Below are positions 7,821-15,230 of a stretch of DNA of 64,000 nucleotides, piece after piece. Origin of the DNA: DATDAH01 sp963845425. GTDB taxonomy: Bacteria; Actinomycetota; Acidimicrobiia; Acidimicrobiales; DATDAH01. The DNA is taken from contig CAWJSC010000010.1 in assembly GCA_963845425.1 (NCBI GenBank), positions 62,001 to 126,000 of the forward strand, written 5' to 3'. Under the pieces are notes generated by a model. The model made no database searches. It worked only from the letters and a program-made list of their open reading frames with translations, and was not told the DNA's origin. The position numbers and the translations under genes are program-made. Within the stretch, counting starts at the first letter, position 1; each line of letters starts with the position of its first letter.

Positions 7821-8359
7821 CCCCGGCGCTCGACGAGTTGGTGACGCTGTTCGAGAGCGAGGTGGCCACCGCCATGTACGACGAGGTGGTGACCGAGCGG
7901 GAGCATGCCCTGCAGGCCGCCCAACGGGCGGAGGCCGCGGGGGCCCCGGAGGCCACGGTGGCCGCCGCGCTCCTGCACGACGTCGGTCGGCTGCTCATCG
8001 AGGCCGATGCGACCTTCGTCGCCGCGGACCGGGCCCACGACCGCGTCGGGGAGCGGTACCTCGGCCGGTGGTTCGGGTCGGAGGTCACGGCGCCCGTCGG
8101 CCTGCACGTCGCGGCGAAGCGGTACCTCTGTGCCACCGAGCCCGAGTACCTCGACCGCCTGTCGCCAGTGTCGGTGCGCAGCCTCGAGGTCCAGGGCGGG
8201 CCGATGACGGAGGCCGAAGTCGAAGCGTTCCGGGCGGGGGAGGGGTGGGAGACCGCCGTCCAGCTCCGGCGTTGGGACGACGCGGCCAAGCTCGAGGACC
8301 ACCCCACGAAGGCCGTGGCCGACTACCTGCCCCTGCTGGAGCGCCTCGCCGACCGTTGA
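7817..8359 (+). CDS. HD-domain oxygenase, PhnZ-like (C-P bond cleaving)
   Basis: 180 residues, matching PhnZ in size. The HD ligands are all present: His30, His54-Asp55 (LLHDVGR), His74, His97 and Asp154 (RRWDD). The stretches HVAAKRYL and QGGPM are shared with PhnZ as I recall that protein, well beyond general HD similarity. PhnZ is a mixed-valent di-iron oxygenase that cleaves 2-amino-1-hydroxyethylphosphonate to glycine and phosphate. Glu23 matches the substrate-binding glutamate, but the active-site Tyr of PhnZ aligns with Met20 while a Tyr sits one position later, so the substrate may differ. It is the last gene of the TetR-dioxygenase-HD operon. Confidence 0.82.
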   Translation: MTPALDELVTLFESEVATAMYDEVVTEREHALQAAQRAEAAGAPEATVAAALLHDVGRLLIEADATFVAADRAHDRVGERYLGRWFGSEVTAPVGLHVAAKRYLCATEPEYLDRLSPVSVRSLEVQGGPMTEAEVEAFRAGEGWETAVQLRRWDDAAKLEDHPTKAVADYLPLLERLADR

Positions 8360-8365
8360 GCTGGG

Positions 8366-8407
8366 TGCATCCCCCACACGACGACAGGTCGCCGTGCAGG
8401 GGATGCA
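8366..8407. terminator. Bidirectional hairpin terminator
   Basis: TGCATCCCC (8366-8374) pairs perfectly with GGGGATGCA (8399-8407), and inner arms CACG/CGTG and CGAC/GTCG extend the stem. It fills the gap between the convergent PhnZ-like and CsbD genes. There is no strong T-tract, as is common in GC-rich actinobacteria. Confidence 0.65.
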
Positions 8408-8419
8408 GAACCGTGGTGA

Positions 8420-8611
8420 TCAGTCGCGCTTGGCGCGGTCCCGGACGCTGTCGATGGCGTCCTCGACCTTGTCCTTGACGGTGTCCACAGCGTCCTTGAG
8501 GCGTCCGCTGGCCTTGTCGACCTTGCCTTCTGCCTTCAGGTCGTCGTCGTCGGCCAGCGCGCCAGCCGCTTCCTTCGCTCGGCCCTTGGCCTCGTCCATC
8601 TCGCCTGCCAT
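8420..8611 (-). CDS. CsbD family stress protein
   Basis: 63 residues: MAGEMDEAKGRAKEAAGALA and further Lys/Asp/Ala-rich helical repeats, the standard CsbD pattern. CsbD-like proteins are small cytoplasmic general-stress proteins of unknown biochemical role, often induced by SigB-type factors. An AAGGAGA-like ribosome site precedes the ATG. Monocistronic, between the shared terminator and the next minus-strand gene. Confidence 0.9.
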   Translation of the reverse strand: MAGEMDEAKGRAKEAAGALADDDDLKAEGKVDKASGRLKDAVDTVKDKVEDAIDSVRDRAKRD

Positions 8612-8675
8612 GTCGGTCTCCTTCTGGGGGTGAGTTCACTACCTACCCTGGACCGGCGGGGCGTAGACGGCTGGG

Positions 8676-9873
8676 TCAGCCTTCGGTTCCGCGCCACCAC
8701 GCCGAGAGGTGGGCGGCGGCGGCCAGGTAGAGCCTCGAGGCACCCGGGTCGTCCCGCGCGGCGTCGATGCAGGCCAGCGTGTACTTGGCCAGATGGGCGT
8801 CCTCGTGGGCTGCGGCCCGTGATGCGAGCCGGGCCACGATGGCGGCCCGCTCGCCGTTCGCGGCGTGCCAGGCCCCGGCGGCCGCCTCGGCCGGCGTGCC
8901 GTCGAGGGCCCCGAGGGGGTCGCCTACGGTTCGGGGGGACCAGGTGGGGTCGACCGCCACCGTGCCCTGGGTCGAGCGAAAGCCGAGGACGAAGGTGGCG
9001 GCCACGGCGACGGCCCGCCCGATGTCGGCGGCACCCGCCCGGGCGAGGCCGAGCACGGCCTGGGGCATCGTGAGGCAGTGGCTCCAGCCGTAAGGGGCGA
9101 CGTCGGGGGTGTCCTGGATCATGGACGCCGCGGCAAGGCGCTGGAGGTCCTCGGTCGCCTGGGCCAGGGCGGTGGCCCGGGTGGGCCCGTCGAGCAGCTC
9201 CTGGGCCAGCCCCGAGCTCTCGACCAGGGACATCGTGGGGAAGATGAAGTCGCTGCCGGGGTCGCCCGGGAGCGCGGGGCCGGCGGAGGGCGCTGAGGAG
9301 GTCGCCGCCGCCGGTCGGCGCCGGACCCCGGTCGAGGTGCCACGTCAGGCCCCAGTCGGGCTGCCGGGCCAGCTCGCGGACCAGGCCTCGCAGGGGTCGG
9401 GCCGCCGCCCGGCTGCGCGGGGCCACTCGGGGGAGGAGGTACAGCAGGATGCTGCCGTGTCCGGCCGCGGCGAGACGGGGGATGACGTCGTCGGCCAGGA
9501 GCCGGGCCAGCTCCACCGGGGTGGCCCGGACGGCGAGCCAGGCCGCAGTGGCGTCGGCGTCGTCGATCTCGCCGGCGTTCACCGCGGCGGTCAGGTGGCC
9601 GGCCGCGGTGGCCAGGTCGTCGTAGGCCCGGGGCGACGGCTCGTCGACCTCGTCGCCGGCGTCCCGGTAGGCCTCCCCGAGCCAGGCCAGTCGGTCGCGG
9701 GCCGCCTCGCGGGCGTCGGGTTCGACGAGGGGGAGGAGCGCGGTGCGGGCCAGGAGCTCGAGGGGGGCGTGGAGGGTGAACGATGTCACGCCGTCCGCCT
9801 TCGGATGGGCGATGCGATCGGCCACGGCATCGGTGAGCTGGGCGTCGGAGAGGAGGTCGGTGCGCAGCGCCAT
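8676..9873 (-). CDS. Unrecognised protein, predicted SoxR target, one frameshift
   Basis: Two overlapping frames make one protein of about 398 residues. The N-terminal part starts MALRTDLLSDAQLTD at 9873 and runs in one frame to about 9290; the rest (PGDPGSDFIFPTMSLVE onwards, ending AAHLSAWWRGTEG) is in another frame. A single-base indel near 9270-9300 joins them. It is Ala-rich and mainly helical, with no membrane segment. His-containing stretches (LAAAGHGSILLYLL, APYGWSHCLTMPQA) faintly recall questin-oxidase-like proteins, but I would not assign that. Expression is probably SoxR-controlled: TTGACC, a 19-base spacer and TACGGT lie just upstream, six bases before the ATG. SoxR targets are commonly redox enzymes (general knowledge). 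Confidence 0.6.
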
Positions 9874-9879
9874 GGGGGC

Positions 9880-9920
9880 ACCGTAGGACCTCGACCTCAC
9901 TTGAGGTCAAGGGCTAGTCT
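9880..9920. promoter_or_regulatory. SoxR-type operator with divergent promoters
   Basis: On the minus strand, -35 TTGACC (9910-9905) and -10 TACGGT (9885-9880) are separated by exactly 19 bases, the long spacer typical of MerR/SoxR-activated promoters. Inside lies ACCTC-N10-GAGGT (9907-9888), the spacing of the classical SoxR box. On the plus strand TAGTCT (9915-9920) would drive soxR, with the operator over its -35 region, consistent with autorepression. Confidence 0.7.
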
Positions 9921-9926
9921 CCGGCC

Positions 9927-10384
9927 ATCGACGAGCTCCTGACCATCGGCGAGGTGGCGTCCGCGCGGGCATCGCCCATTCGGCGCTTCGGTACTACGAG
10001 ACCGAGGGGCTGGTGCGCAGCGAGCGCACCGTGGGCAACCAGCGGCGCTACCACCGCAGTGAACTGCGCCGCATCGCCTTCATCCGGGTGGCCCAGCGGG
10101 TCGGCCTGAGCCTGGAGGAGATCCGGGAGGCGCTGCAGACGCTGCCGGCGTCCCGGGCGCCGACCGAGAAGGCGTGGGCCCGCCTGTCGCAGGCGTGGCG
10201 TCCCCGCCTCGACGCCCAGATCGCCGTGCTGGAGGGCCTGCGGGACCAACTGGACTCCTGCATCGGGTGCGGGTGCCTGTCGTTCAAGGTGTGTCGCCTC
10301 TACAACCCGGGCGACGTCGCCAGCACCCACGGGTCCGGCCCCCGCTACCTGCTCGGTGATCCCCGGGAGGGGGAAGGGGGCTGA
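9927..10384 (+). CDS. soxR: Redox-sensing MerR-family regulator SoxR (one frameshift)
   Basis: The N-terminal helix-turn-helix reads ELLTIGEVAS in one frame. After one missing base at about 9960-9962, RAGIAHSALRYYETEGLVRS continues in the next, giving the standard MerR/SoxR sequence. The C-terminal half ends with CIGCGCLSFKVC, the Cys-x2-Cys-x-Cys-x5-Cys [2Fe-2S] signature that defines SoxR, which activates genes in response to redox-cycling agents. The start is uncertain: the leaderless position six bases after TAGTCT is ATC at 9927, and no ATG/GTG exists in frame before 9954. A second base error at the start codon is plausible. It is divergent from its likely target. Confidence 0.85.
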
Positions 10385-10408
10385 CCGGGCTCAGCGGCCG
10401 GCTGCCTA

Positions 10409-10473
10409 TCGGGCCCAGCGACACCACGCCCTTCCCACGTCCCTCCGGACATCGCGATGTCATCTGGGCCCGA
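10409..10473. repeat. Nested palindromes between convergent genes
   Basis: TCGGGCCCAG (10409-10418) pairs with CTGGGCCCGA (10464-10473), and a perfect 14-bp palindrome, GACATCGCGATGTC, sits inside at 10448-10461. It lies between the convergent soxR and phosphotransferase genes and may be a terminator. Its sequence and order differ from the 52-bp repeat family. Confidence 0.5.
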
Positions 10474-10528
10474 GTAGCTCGGTGCCTGTCGGCCATCGCG
10501 GCGACGAGTTGATGCCAGGCCTGATCAG

Positions 10529-11614
10529 TCAGTCCAGGAAGCGCACCGAGTCGTGGTCGTGGAGGTAGCTGAACAGCCGCGCCAGGCCCTCGGCGATGAG
10601 GCGCTCGCCCTTCTCGTCCCGGGTGTCGAGCACGCTGCCCCCGGCCAGAATGGGCACCACGAGGCAGAACAGGGCGCCGACGTCGTGCCATTCGCGAAAC
10701 GTCGCGTCGTCCACCTCGATGCCGGTGGCGGCCAGGCCCGAGCGGTAGCGGTCCAGCAGCTCCGCGCCGTGGGCCTGGCGGTTCTCCACCGTCATGCTCC
10801 CCGCGACGAAATAGGCGAAGTCGTAGAGGCCGCCACCGTGGCCGACCGAGCCCCAGTCGAACACCACGGGCTCGCCGGCGTCGAAATGCATGTTGTCGAT
10901 GCGGAAGTCCCGGTGCACGAGGGTGTGGGGCGCGTCCTGGCTGCGGTCGATCATCGTGTCGTAGCGCTCGAGGAAGCGCTCGGCCAGGGCCCGGTCCTCG
11001 TCGGTGATCACCCCTTCGGTGGCCTCGGCGAACGCGGGCCACGAGCCCCGGCAGAGGTCGCCGTAGACCCGGACCTCGTCGCCCAGGCCGTCGGGGAGCC
11101 AGTCGTGGTCGGCGAGGCGGGGGCTCGCCCACCACTGGGCGTGGAGGGCGGCCAGGCTGTCGACCACGGCGGCGGCGCGTTCGGGCGGCGCCCCGTCCAT
11201 CTGATCGATCCGCTCGTAGTCGACGAGATCCTCGATGAGCAGGGCGTAGCGGCCCGCGTCGGCGTCGGCGCCGGAGTACCAGGTGCAGGGCGTGCGCACG
11301 GCGCAGCCGTCGGCCACCTCGGTGTAGAAGCGGTGCTCGAACTCGTAGTAGCCCATGGCGTAGGCCAGCTCCCGGTTCTCGGGCAGGGCCGACGGCAGCT
11401 TGGCGATGACACTGGCGGGTCGCCCCGGACCCGGCTCGTCCCAGTCGAGGTGGAAGCGGGTGATCTCACCCATGAGCCCCACGGCGTCGGCCACGGGCTC
11501 AGCCCGGGCGCCCCGCACCGTGCCCCCGTCCGTCCGTCCACCGCTCCGCAGCGCCTCGTCCAACCAGGCGGCGTCGATCTCCGCCGCGGTGTCCGGAATG
11601 TTCTCGACCCCCAT
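10529..11614 (-). CDS. Aminoglycoside-phosphotransferase-fold small-molecule kinase
   Basis: 361 residues with the protein-kinase-like APH fold. The catalytic loop is HRDFRIDN (His-x-Asp-x4-Asn) and the metal-binding Asp is in VVFDWGSVG. An N-terminal ATP-binding lobe contains VIAKLPS, where the lysine is likely the ATP contact. The sequence resembles the ecdysteroid-kinase-like/DUF1679 group, whose bacterial substrates are mostly unknown; resistance to antibiotics should not be assumed. It is followed 44 bases upstream on the same strand by the crotonase gene ending at 11659, so a shared acyl-CoA or sterol-type pathway is possible. Confidence 0.75.
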   Translation of the reverse strand: MGVENIPDTAAEIDAAWLDEALRSGGRTDGGTVRGARAEPVADAVGLMGEITRFHLDWDEPGPGRPASVIAKLPSALPENRELAYAMGYYEFEHRFYTEVADGCAVRTPCTWYSGADADAGRYALLIEDLVDYERIDQMDGAPPERAAAVVDSLAALHAQWWASPRLADHDWLPDGLGDEVRVYGDLCRGSWPAFAEATEGVITDEDRALAERFLERYDTMIDRSQDAPHTLVHRDFRIDNMHFDAGEPVVFDWGSVGHGGGLYDFAYFVAGSMTVENRQAHGAELLDRYRSGLAATGIEVDDATFREWHDVGALFCLVVPILAGGSVLDTRDEKGERLIAEGLARLFSYLHDHDSVRFLD

Positions 11615-11658
11615 GGCCCCCCCGTCGTCGGCGTGACCGTAGTTCGTCCCGAGATCGG

Positions 11659-12318
11659 TCAGCGCTGGAGGGACGCCCGCAGCTTCTCCAGCAGGGGGCC
11701 GCGGGCGATCTCCCTGGTGCGGGCGAACGCCCCCGGGTCCAGCTCGGCGGCCCAGGCGGTGGCCTTCTCGACCGCCCTCGCCTCGACCGTGTCGAGGTCG
11801 ACGACCTCGTCGAGGAACCCGGCCGCCAGCGCGCCCTGGGGGTCATAGACCTCGGCCAGTTGGACGGCCTCGGTCAGGTGACGACGGGAGAGCCGGTAGT
11901 CGGCCAGGTCGACCGCGAAGCCGGGCACGAAGAGGCCGATGCGGACCTCGTTGAGCCCGAGCTTGAAGTCGCCGTCGGCCCCGACCCGCCAGTCGGCGGT
12001 CAGCAGGAGCACCGCCCCCATGGCCAGGGCGTGCCCGGTGACCCCCAGCACCACGGGCGCCGGGTGCTCGACGAGGCGCAGGGCCAGGTCCGAGCCCTTG
12101 GTCATCAGCTCGACGATGCGGTCCGAGCGCATGACGCTCAGGTCGAACCCGGCGCTGAACCGGCCGGGTCGGCCCACGATGCACACCGCCTTGGCGTCCG
12201 CGGCGTCGTCGAGGGCGCCGAGCAGGCCGTCGAGCACGTCGAAGCCCAGGGCGTTGGCCTTGCCGTCGTCCAGGCGGATCACCGCCACGTCACCGATGCG
12301 TTCCTGTTCGACCGTCAC
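11659..12318 (-). CDS. Enoyl-CoA hydratase/isomerase (crotonase) family protein
   Basis: 219 residues, slightly short for the family. The oxyanion-hole regions are visible: GRFSAGFDLSVM (first) and GHALAMGAVLLLTADWRVG (second). The usual catalytic glutamates are not obvious: the second-region position after GLNEVRIGL could supply one Glu, so hydratase activity is not certain. TACGGT on the minus strand (12332-12327) lies eight bases before the GTG at 12318, supporting this start and a leaderless message. It sits upstream of the phosphotransferase gene on the same strand. Confidence 0.8.
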   Translation of the reverse strand: MTVEQERIGDVAVIRLDDGKANALGFDVLDGLLGALDDAADAKAVCIVGRPGRFSAGFDLSVMRSDRIVELMTKGSDLALRLVEHPAPVVLGVTGHALAMGAVLLLTADWRVGADGDFKLGLNEVRIGLFVPGFAVDLADYRLSRRHLTEAVQLAEVYDPQGALAAGFLDEVVDLDTVEARAVEKATAWAAELDPGAFARTREIARGPLLEKLRASLQR

Positions 12319-12346
12319 GGCGCCGGACCGTAGTGCAGCGGCTGCC

Positions 12347-13647
12347 TCAGGCCTCCCAGCCGGCCGCCCGGGCGGCAGCCCGGACCGCCTCGGCGTCGGC
12401 CGGGGCGAGGCGGTGCAGCTCGTCCAGCAGCACCGCGGCTTCGGCCTCGACCGGCCCTTTGTCCACGGCGACCGCCCGCACGGCGCCGAGCTGCTCGATC
12501 AGGGTGATCAGGACCCAGGGTTGCTCCCGGGCGTGCCAGCGCAGGCTGCCGACGGCCAGGTCGAGGAAGGCGCCGGCGGTCCACCCCGGTTCGGGGTGGA
12601 TCGTCCGGTCACCGTCCGTGACCGGACGCAGGGTGAGGTCGCGGGTGACCAGCTCGGCCAGCAGGGGGGTCTGGCGCAGGATGATCTCCTGGGCGGTGTA
12701 GGGGTCGTTGACCGCGGGGGACAGGGCCCGGGCGGCGATGTCGACCAGCTGGGTGATCCCGAAGCCGACGTCGTCCTGCATGGTGCGGGTCGATCCGAGG
12801 TCGCAGGTGTCCTGCAGGGCCCGGATGACCTCGGCCGGCCGTGCCGGCATCGGCCAGACCGTGGCCAGGGGGTCGCCTTCGGCCACGTGGCCGCCGGCGA
12901 CCACGTGACGGATCGCCGTGGTCCCCGGGGGCAGGCAGTCGACGGCGGCCCGGAGGGGGAACTGCTGCACCCAGCCCGTGCGGTGCGCCGGCACCACCAG
13001 GGAATCGGCCGGGATCTCGGGCAGGGGCGTCGGGCGGCTCGGGCAGGCCCGTCGACGAGTGGGTACTCGTCGCGGGCGATGGCGACGGCCGCCTGGGACA
13101 CCCGCTCGGCGATCGACTCCACCTGGAGGCTCCGGGCGGTGTGGTCGATCGACGCCAGCACGGCGAGCAGGGCGGCCACGGCGAAGATGACCGCGCCGGA
13201 GGTGGCCAGCTGTGGTCCGGGCAGCACGGCGCGGGGGCCGACGTCCTCGATCTCCCGCAGCACGACGATGCAGTAGGTGAAGGTGCCGAACACGATCCCC
13301 ATCACCACCTGCTGGAAGCGGTCGCCGAGGAAGCGTCCGAGGGTGCGGGGCGAGTACTGGCTGGAGGCGAGCTGGACGGCGACCAGGGTGAAGGAGAGGA
13401 CGACGGCGGCCGCCGTGATCGTGCCCCCGGCGATGGCCCCGAGCATGGCCCGGGCGCTGTCCTGGGTCGTCTCGAGGAAGCCGGGCAGCTCGCCCGGGTC
13501 GATGCGGTCGTCGACCTCGGCCAGCAGCTCGCCCAGCACGGCGGAGGCCAGCACGATCAGGGCCGGGAGCACGAAAAGGCTGCGGCTGGCCTCGTCGGCC
13601 AGGTTCCGCCGCCGGACCTGCCCCGCCGTCCGCTCGTCGCTCACCAC
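12347..13647 (-). CDS. DUF2254 predicted membrane protein (one frameshift)
   Basis: The N-terminal part (from GTG 13647) has four hydrophobic helices, around SLFVLPALIVLASAVLGEL, TITAAAVVLSFTLVAVQLA, VVMGIVFGTFTYCIVVL and AVIFAVAALLAVLASIDHT, with SSQYSPRTLGRFLGDR between them, a DUF2254 hallmark. The frame breaks at about 13035-13060. The remaining soluble part (PAHRTGWVQQF, DVGFGITQLVDIAARALSPAVNDPYTA) continues in the neighbouring frame to 12347. Full length would be about 433 residues, as expected for the family. Function is unknown; the protein should sit in the cytoplasmic membrane with the C-terminal domain in the cytosol. Confidence 0.8.
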
Positions 13648-13767
13648 CCGTTCGTACCACGCCGCCGGGGCGACCGAGGACGACGCGGACGAGGTTGCAC
13701 GTGCCTTCGACGACCTTGCCCCGATCGCGGGCGACGCGCGGCAGCGGCGGAACCTTGCGCGACAGGC

Positions 13768-15053
13768 TCAGGCGGCTTCGGACTGCTCGCCGGGTGGGGC
13801 ATTGCTGCTTCTTCGGGTGGGCCGGGTCGTCGGGCGGGACCATTCGTCGCCTCCCTTGCCGTGGACGAGGGCCCAGCCGTCGTGGGTCTTGCGGCGGTGG
13901 CAGTCCACGCAGAGCCAGTCGAGGTTGCGGAGCTCGGTGATCTTGATCCTCGCCCAGTCGATGCGGTGGTCGACCTGCAGGTGGCGGGTGGCGGTGCAGC
14001 CGAGGCGGGAGCACTGGCCACCGAACCAGTCGAGGACGACCTGCTGACGGGCGTTGGCCCGCCGGCCGAAGTGGGTGACGTTGAACACGTCGACGCCGTC
14101 GGTGAGGATCAGGTCGATGGCGGCCTGGGGGAGGAGCTCCAGGAGCGCCTCGACGGGCACGGGGCCGAGCCCGTCGATCTCGCAGGTCTCACCGGCGATC
14201 GTCTCGCCCCGCAGGATGGCCGAGAGGTCGGCCCGGACCAGGACGTTGGCGGGAGGCCCGACGGTGCCGGCCCGCCGTTCGGGCCGCCGCCGGCCGCCGT
14301 CCCGGTCCGTCGGGCCCGGCGCCCCGGGTGCCCGTCGACACGCGGCGGCGAAGCGCGAGGGCGGCCAGGAGGGCGTCGAAGGCGTAGGCGCCCCGCCGTT
14401 CGTAGCGACCCTCCCGGCGGGCCTTGGCGAACTCGGCCTGGATCCAGGGCTCGAGGCAGGGCGAGGATCTCGGCGATCCGGGCGGCCGGTCCCTTGCCGT
14501 GGAACCAGCCCTCGCCGGTCTCCTCGTCGACGCCGGAGTACAGGTCCCGGTTCTCGTGGGCCCGCTTGGCCTTGTCCTCGTTGTTCGTGGCGGCGGCCCG
14601 GACCTTCTTGGCCTTCCGCTTGAGCTCGGGCACCGATGCGTTCTTCGCCGTGTCGAGCAGCCCCTGCTCGGCCGACGGGTCGGCCGCTGCGGCCGAGGAG
14701 ACCTCGTGGGCCTGGGTGGGGGAGAGGTCGCCGTTGGCCAGCGCCTCGTCGGTGGCGTCCAGGTCGTCGAGCGTCTTGGAGGTGTCGATGTCCTTGGCCG
14801 CGTCCTTCGGGTTCTGCCCCGTCTGGTTCGCCAGCCACCGCCCGGGCCCGTCCTCGCCCTCGGCGCCGGCGACCGACTCGTCGATCCGCTTCGCCAACCG
14901 GATACGGGCCCCCGCCAGCAGCCGCTCGAGCTTGGCGATCTCCTTGATCCCGTCCGCCGCCTCGGCCCCCGTGTACCGCTCCGGCTCCAGCCCCTTGAGG
15001 AACGGCGTCACCCCGAGCCGCGCCGCCCGCACCGGAGCGAACCGTGCGCTCAT
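13768..15053 (-). pseudogene. DUF222/HNH endonuclease domain protein, two frameshifts
   Basis: The start MSARFAPVRAARLGV at 15053 opens a DUF222-like helical region up to ILALP near 14460. A middle piece (LEPWIQAEFAKARREGRYE) is in a second frame, and the C-terminal part (from about 14285) is in a third. The HNH motif is intact: HLQVDHRIDWA, then LDWLCVDCHRRKTHDGW. Such proteins are numerous in Actinobacteria and their substrate is unknown. Because the broken pieces have normal sequence, these breaks may be consensus errors rather than decay. I label it pseudogene only because the reading frame as given cannot make the protein. Confidence 0.75.
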
Positions 15054-15230
15054 CGGGCGAACCGCCCGTCGGAGTGGCCAGAAACGAACATCTGTACGTA
15101 ACTCTAGTGTGGTGTCAGTCAGATGCAAGTGTTTCGACGAGAATTCCCGACGGCCGGTCGAGGCCAGCGGCTGACCGCCCACGGCTCGGCCTCGGCAGGC
15201 CGTCACCGGCCCACATGACAGGATCCCGTC

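Noticed and set aside
10409..10473. Possible fifth copy of the 52-bp repeat family
   Set aside because: The half-sites are in the opposite order (ATCGGG...CAG first) and the unit is longer, so it is not the same element.
10529..11614. Aminoglycoside resistance gene
   Set aside because: Only the general APH kinase fold is present; the sequence groups with ecdysteroid-kinase-like proteins of unknown substrate.
12841..15174. 777-codon plus-strand frame across DUF2254 and HNH genes
   Set aside because: Composition is a shadow of the minus-strand genes; HNH and DUF2254 motifs are on the other strand.
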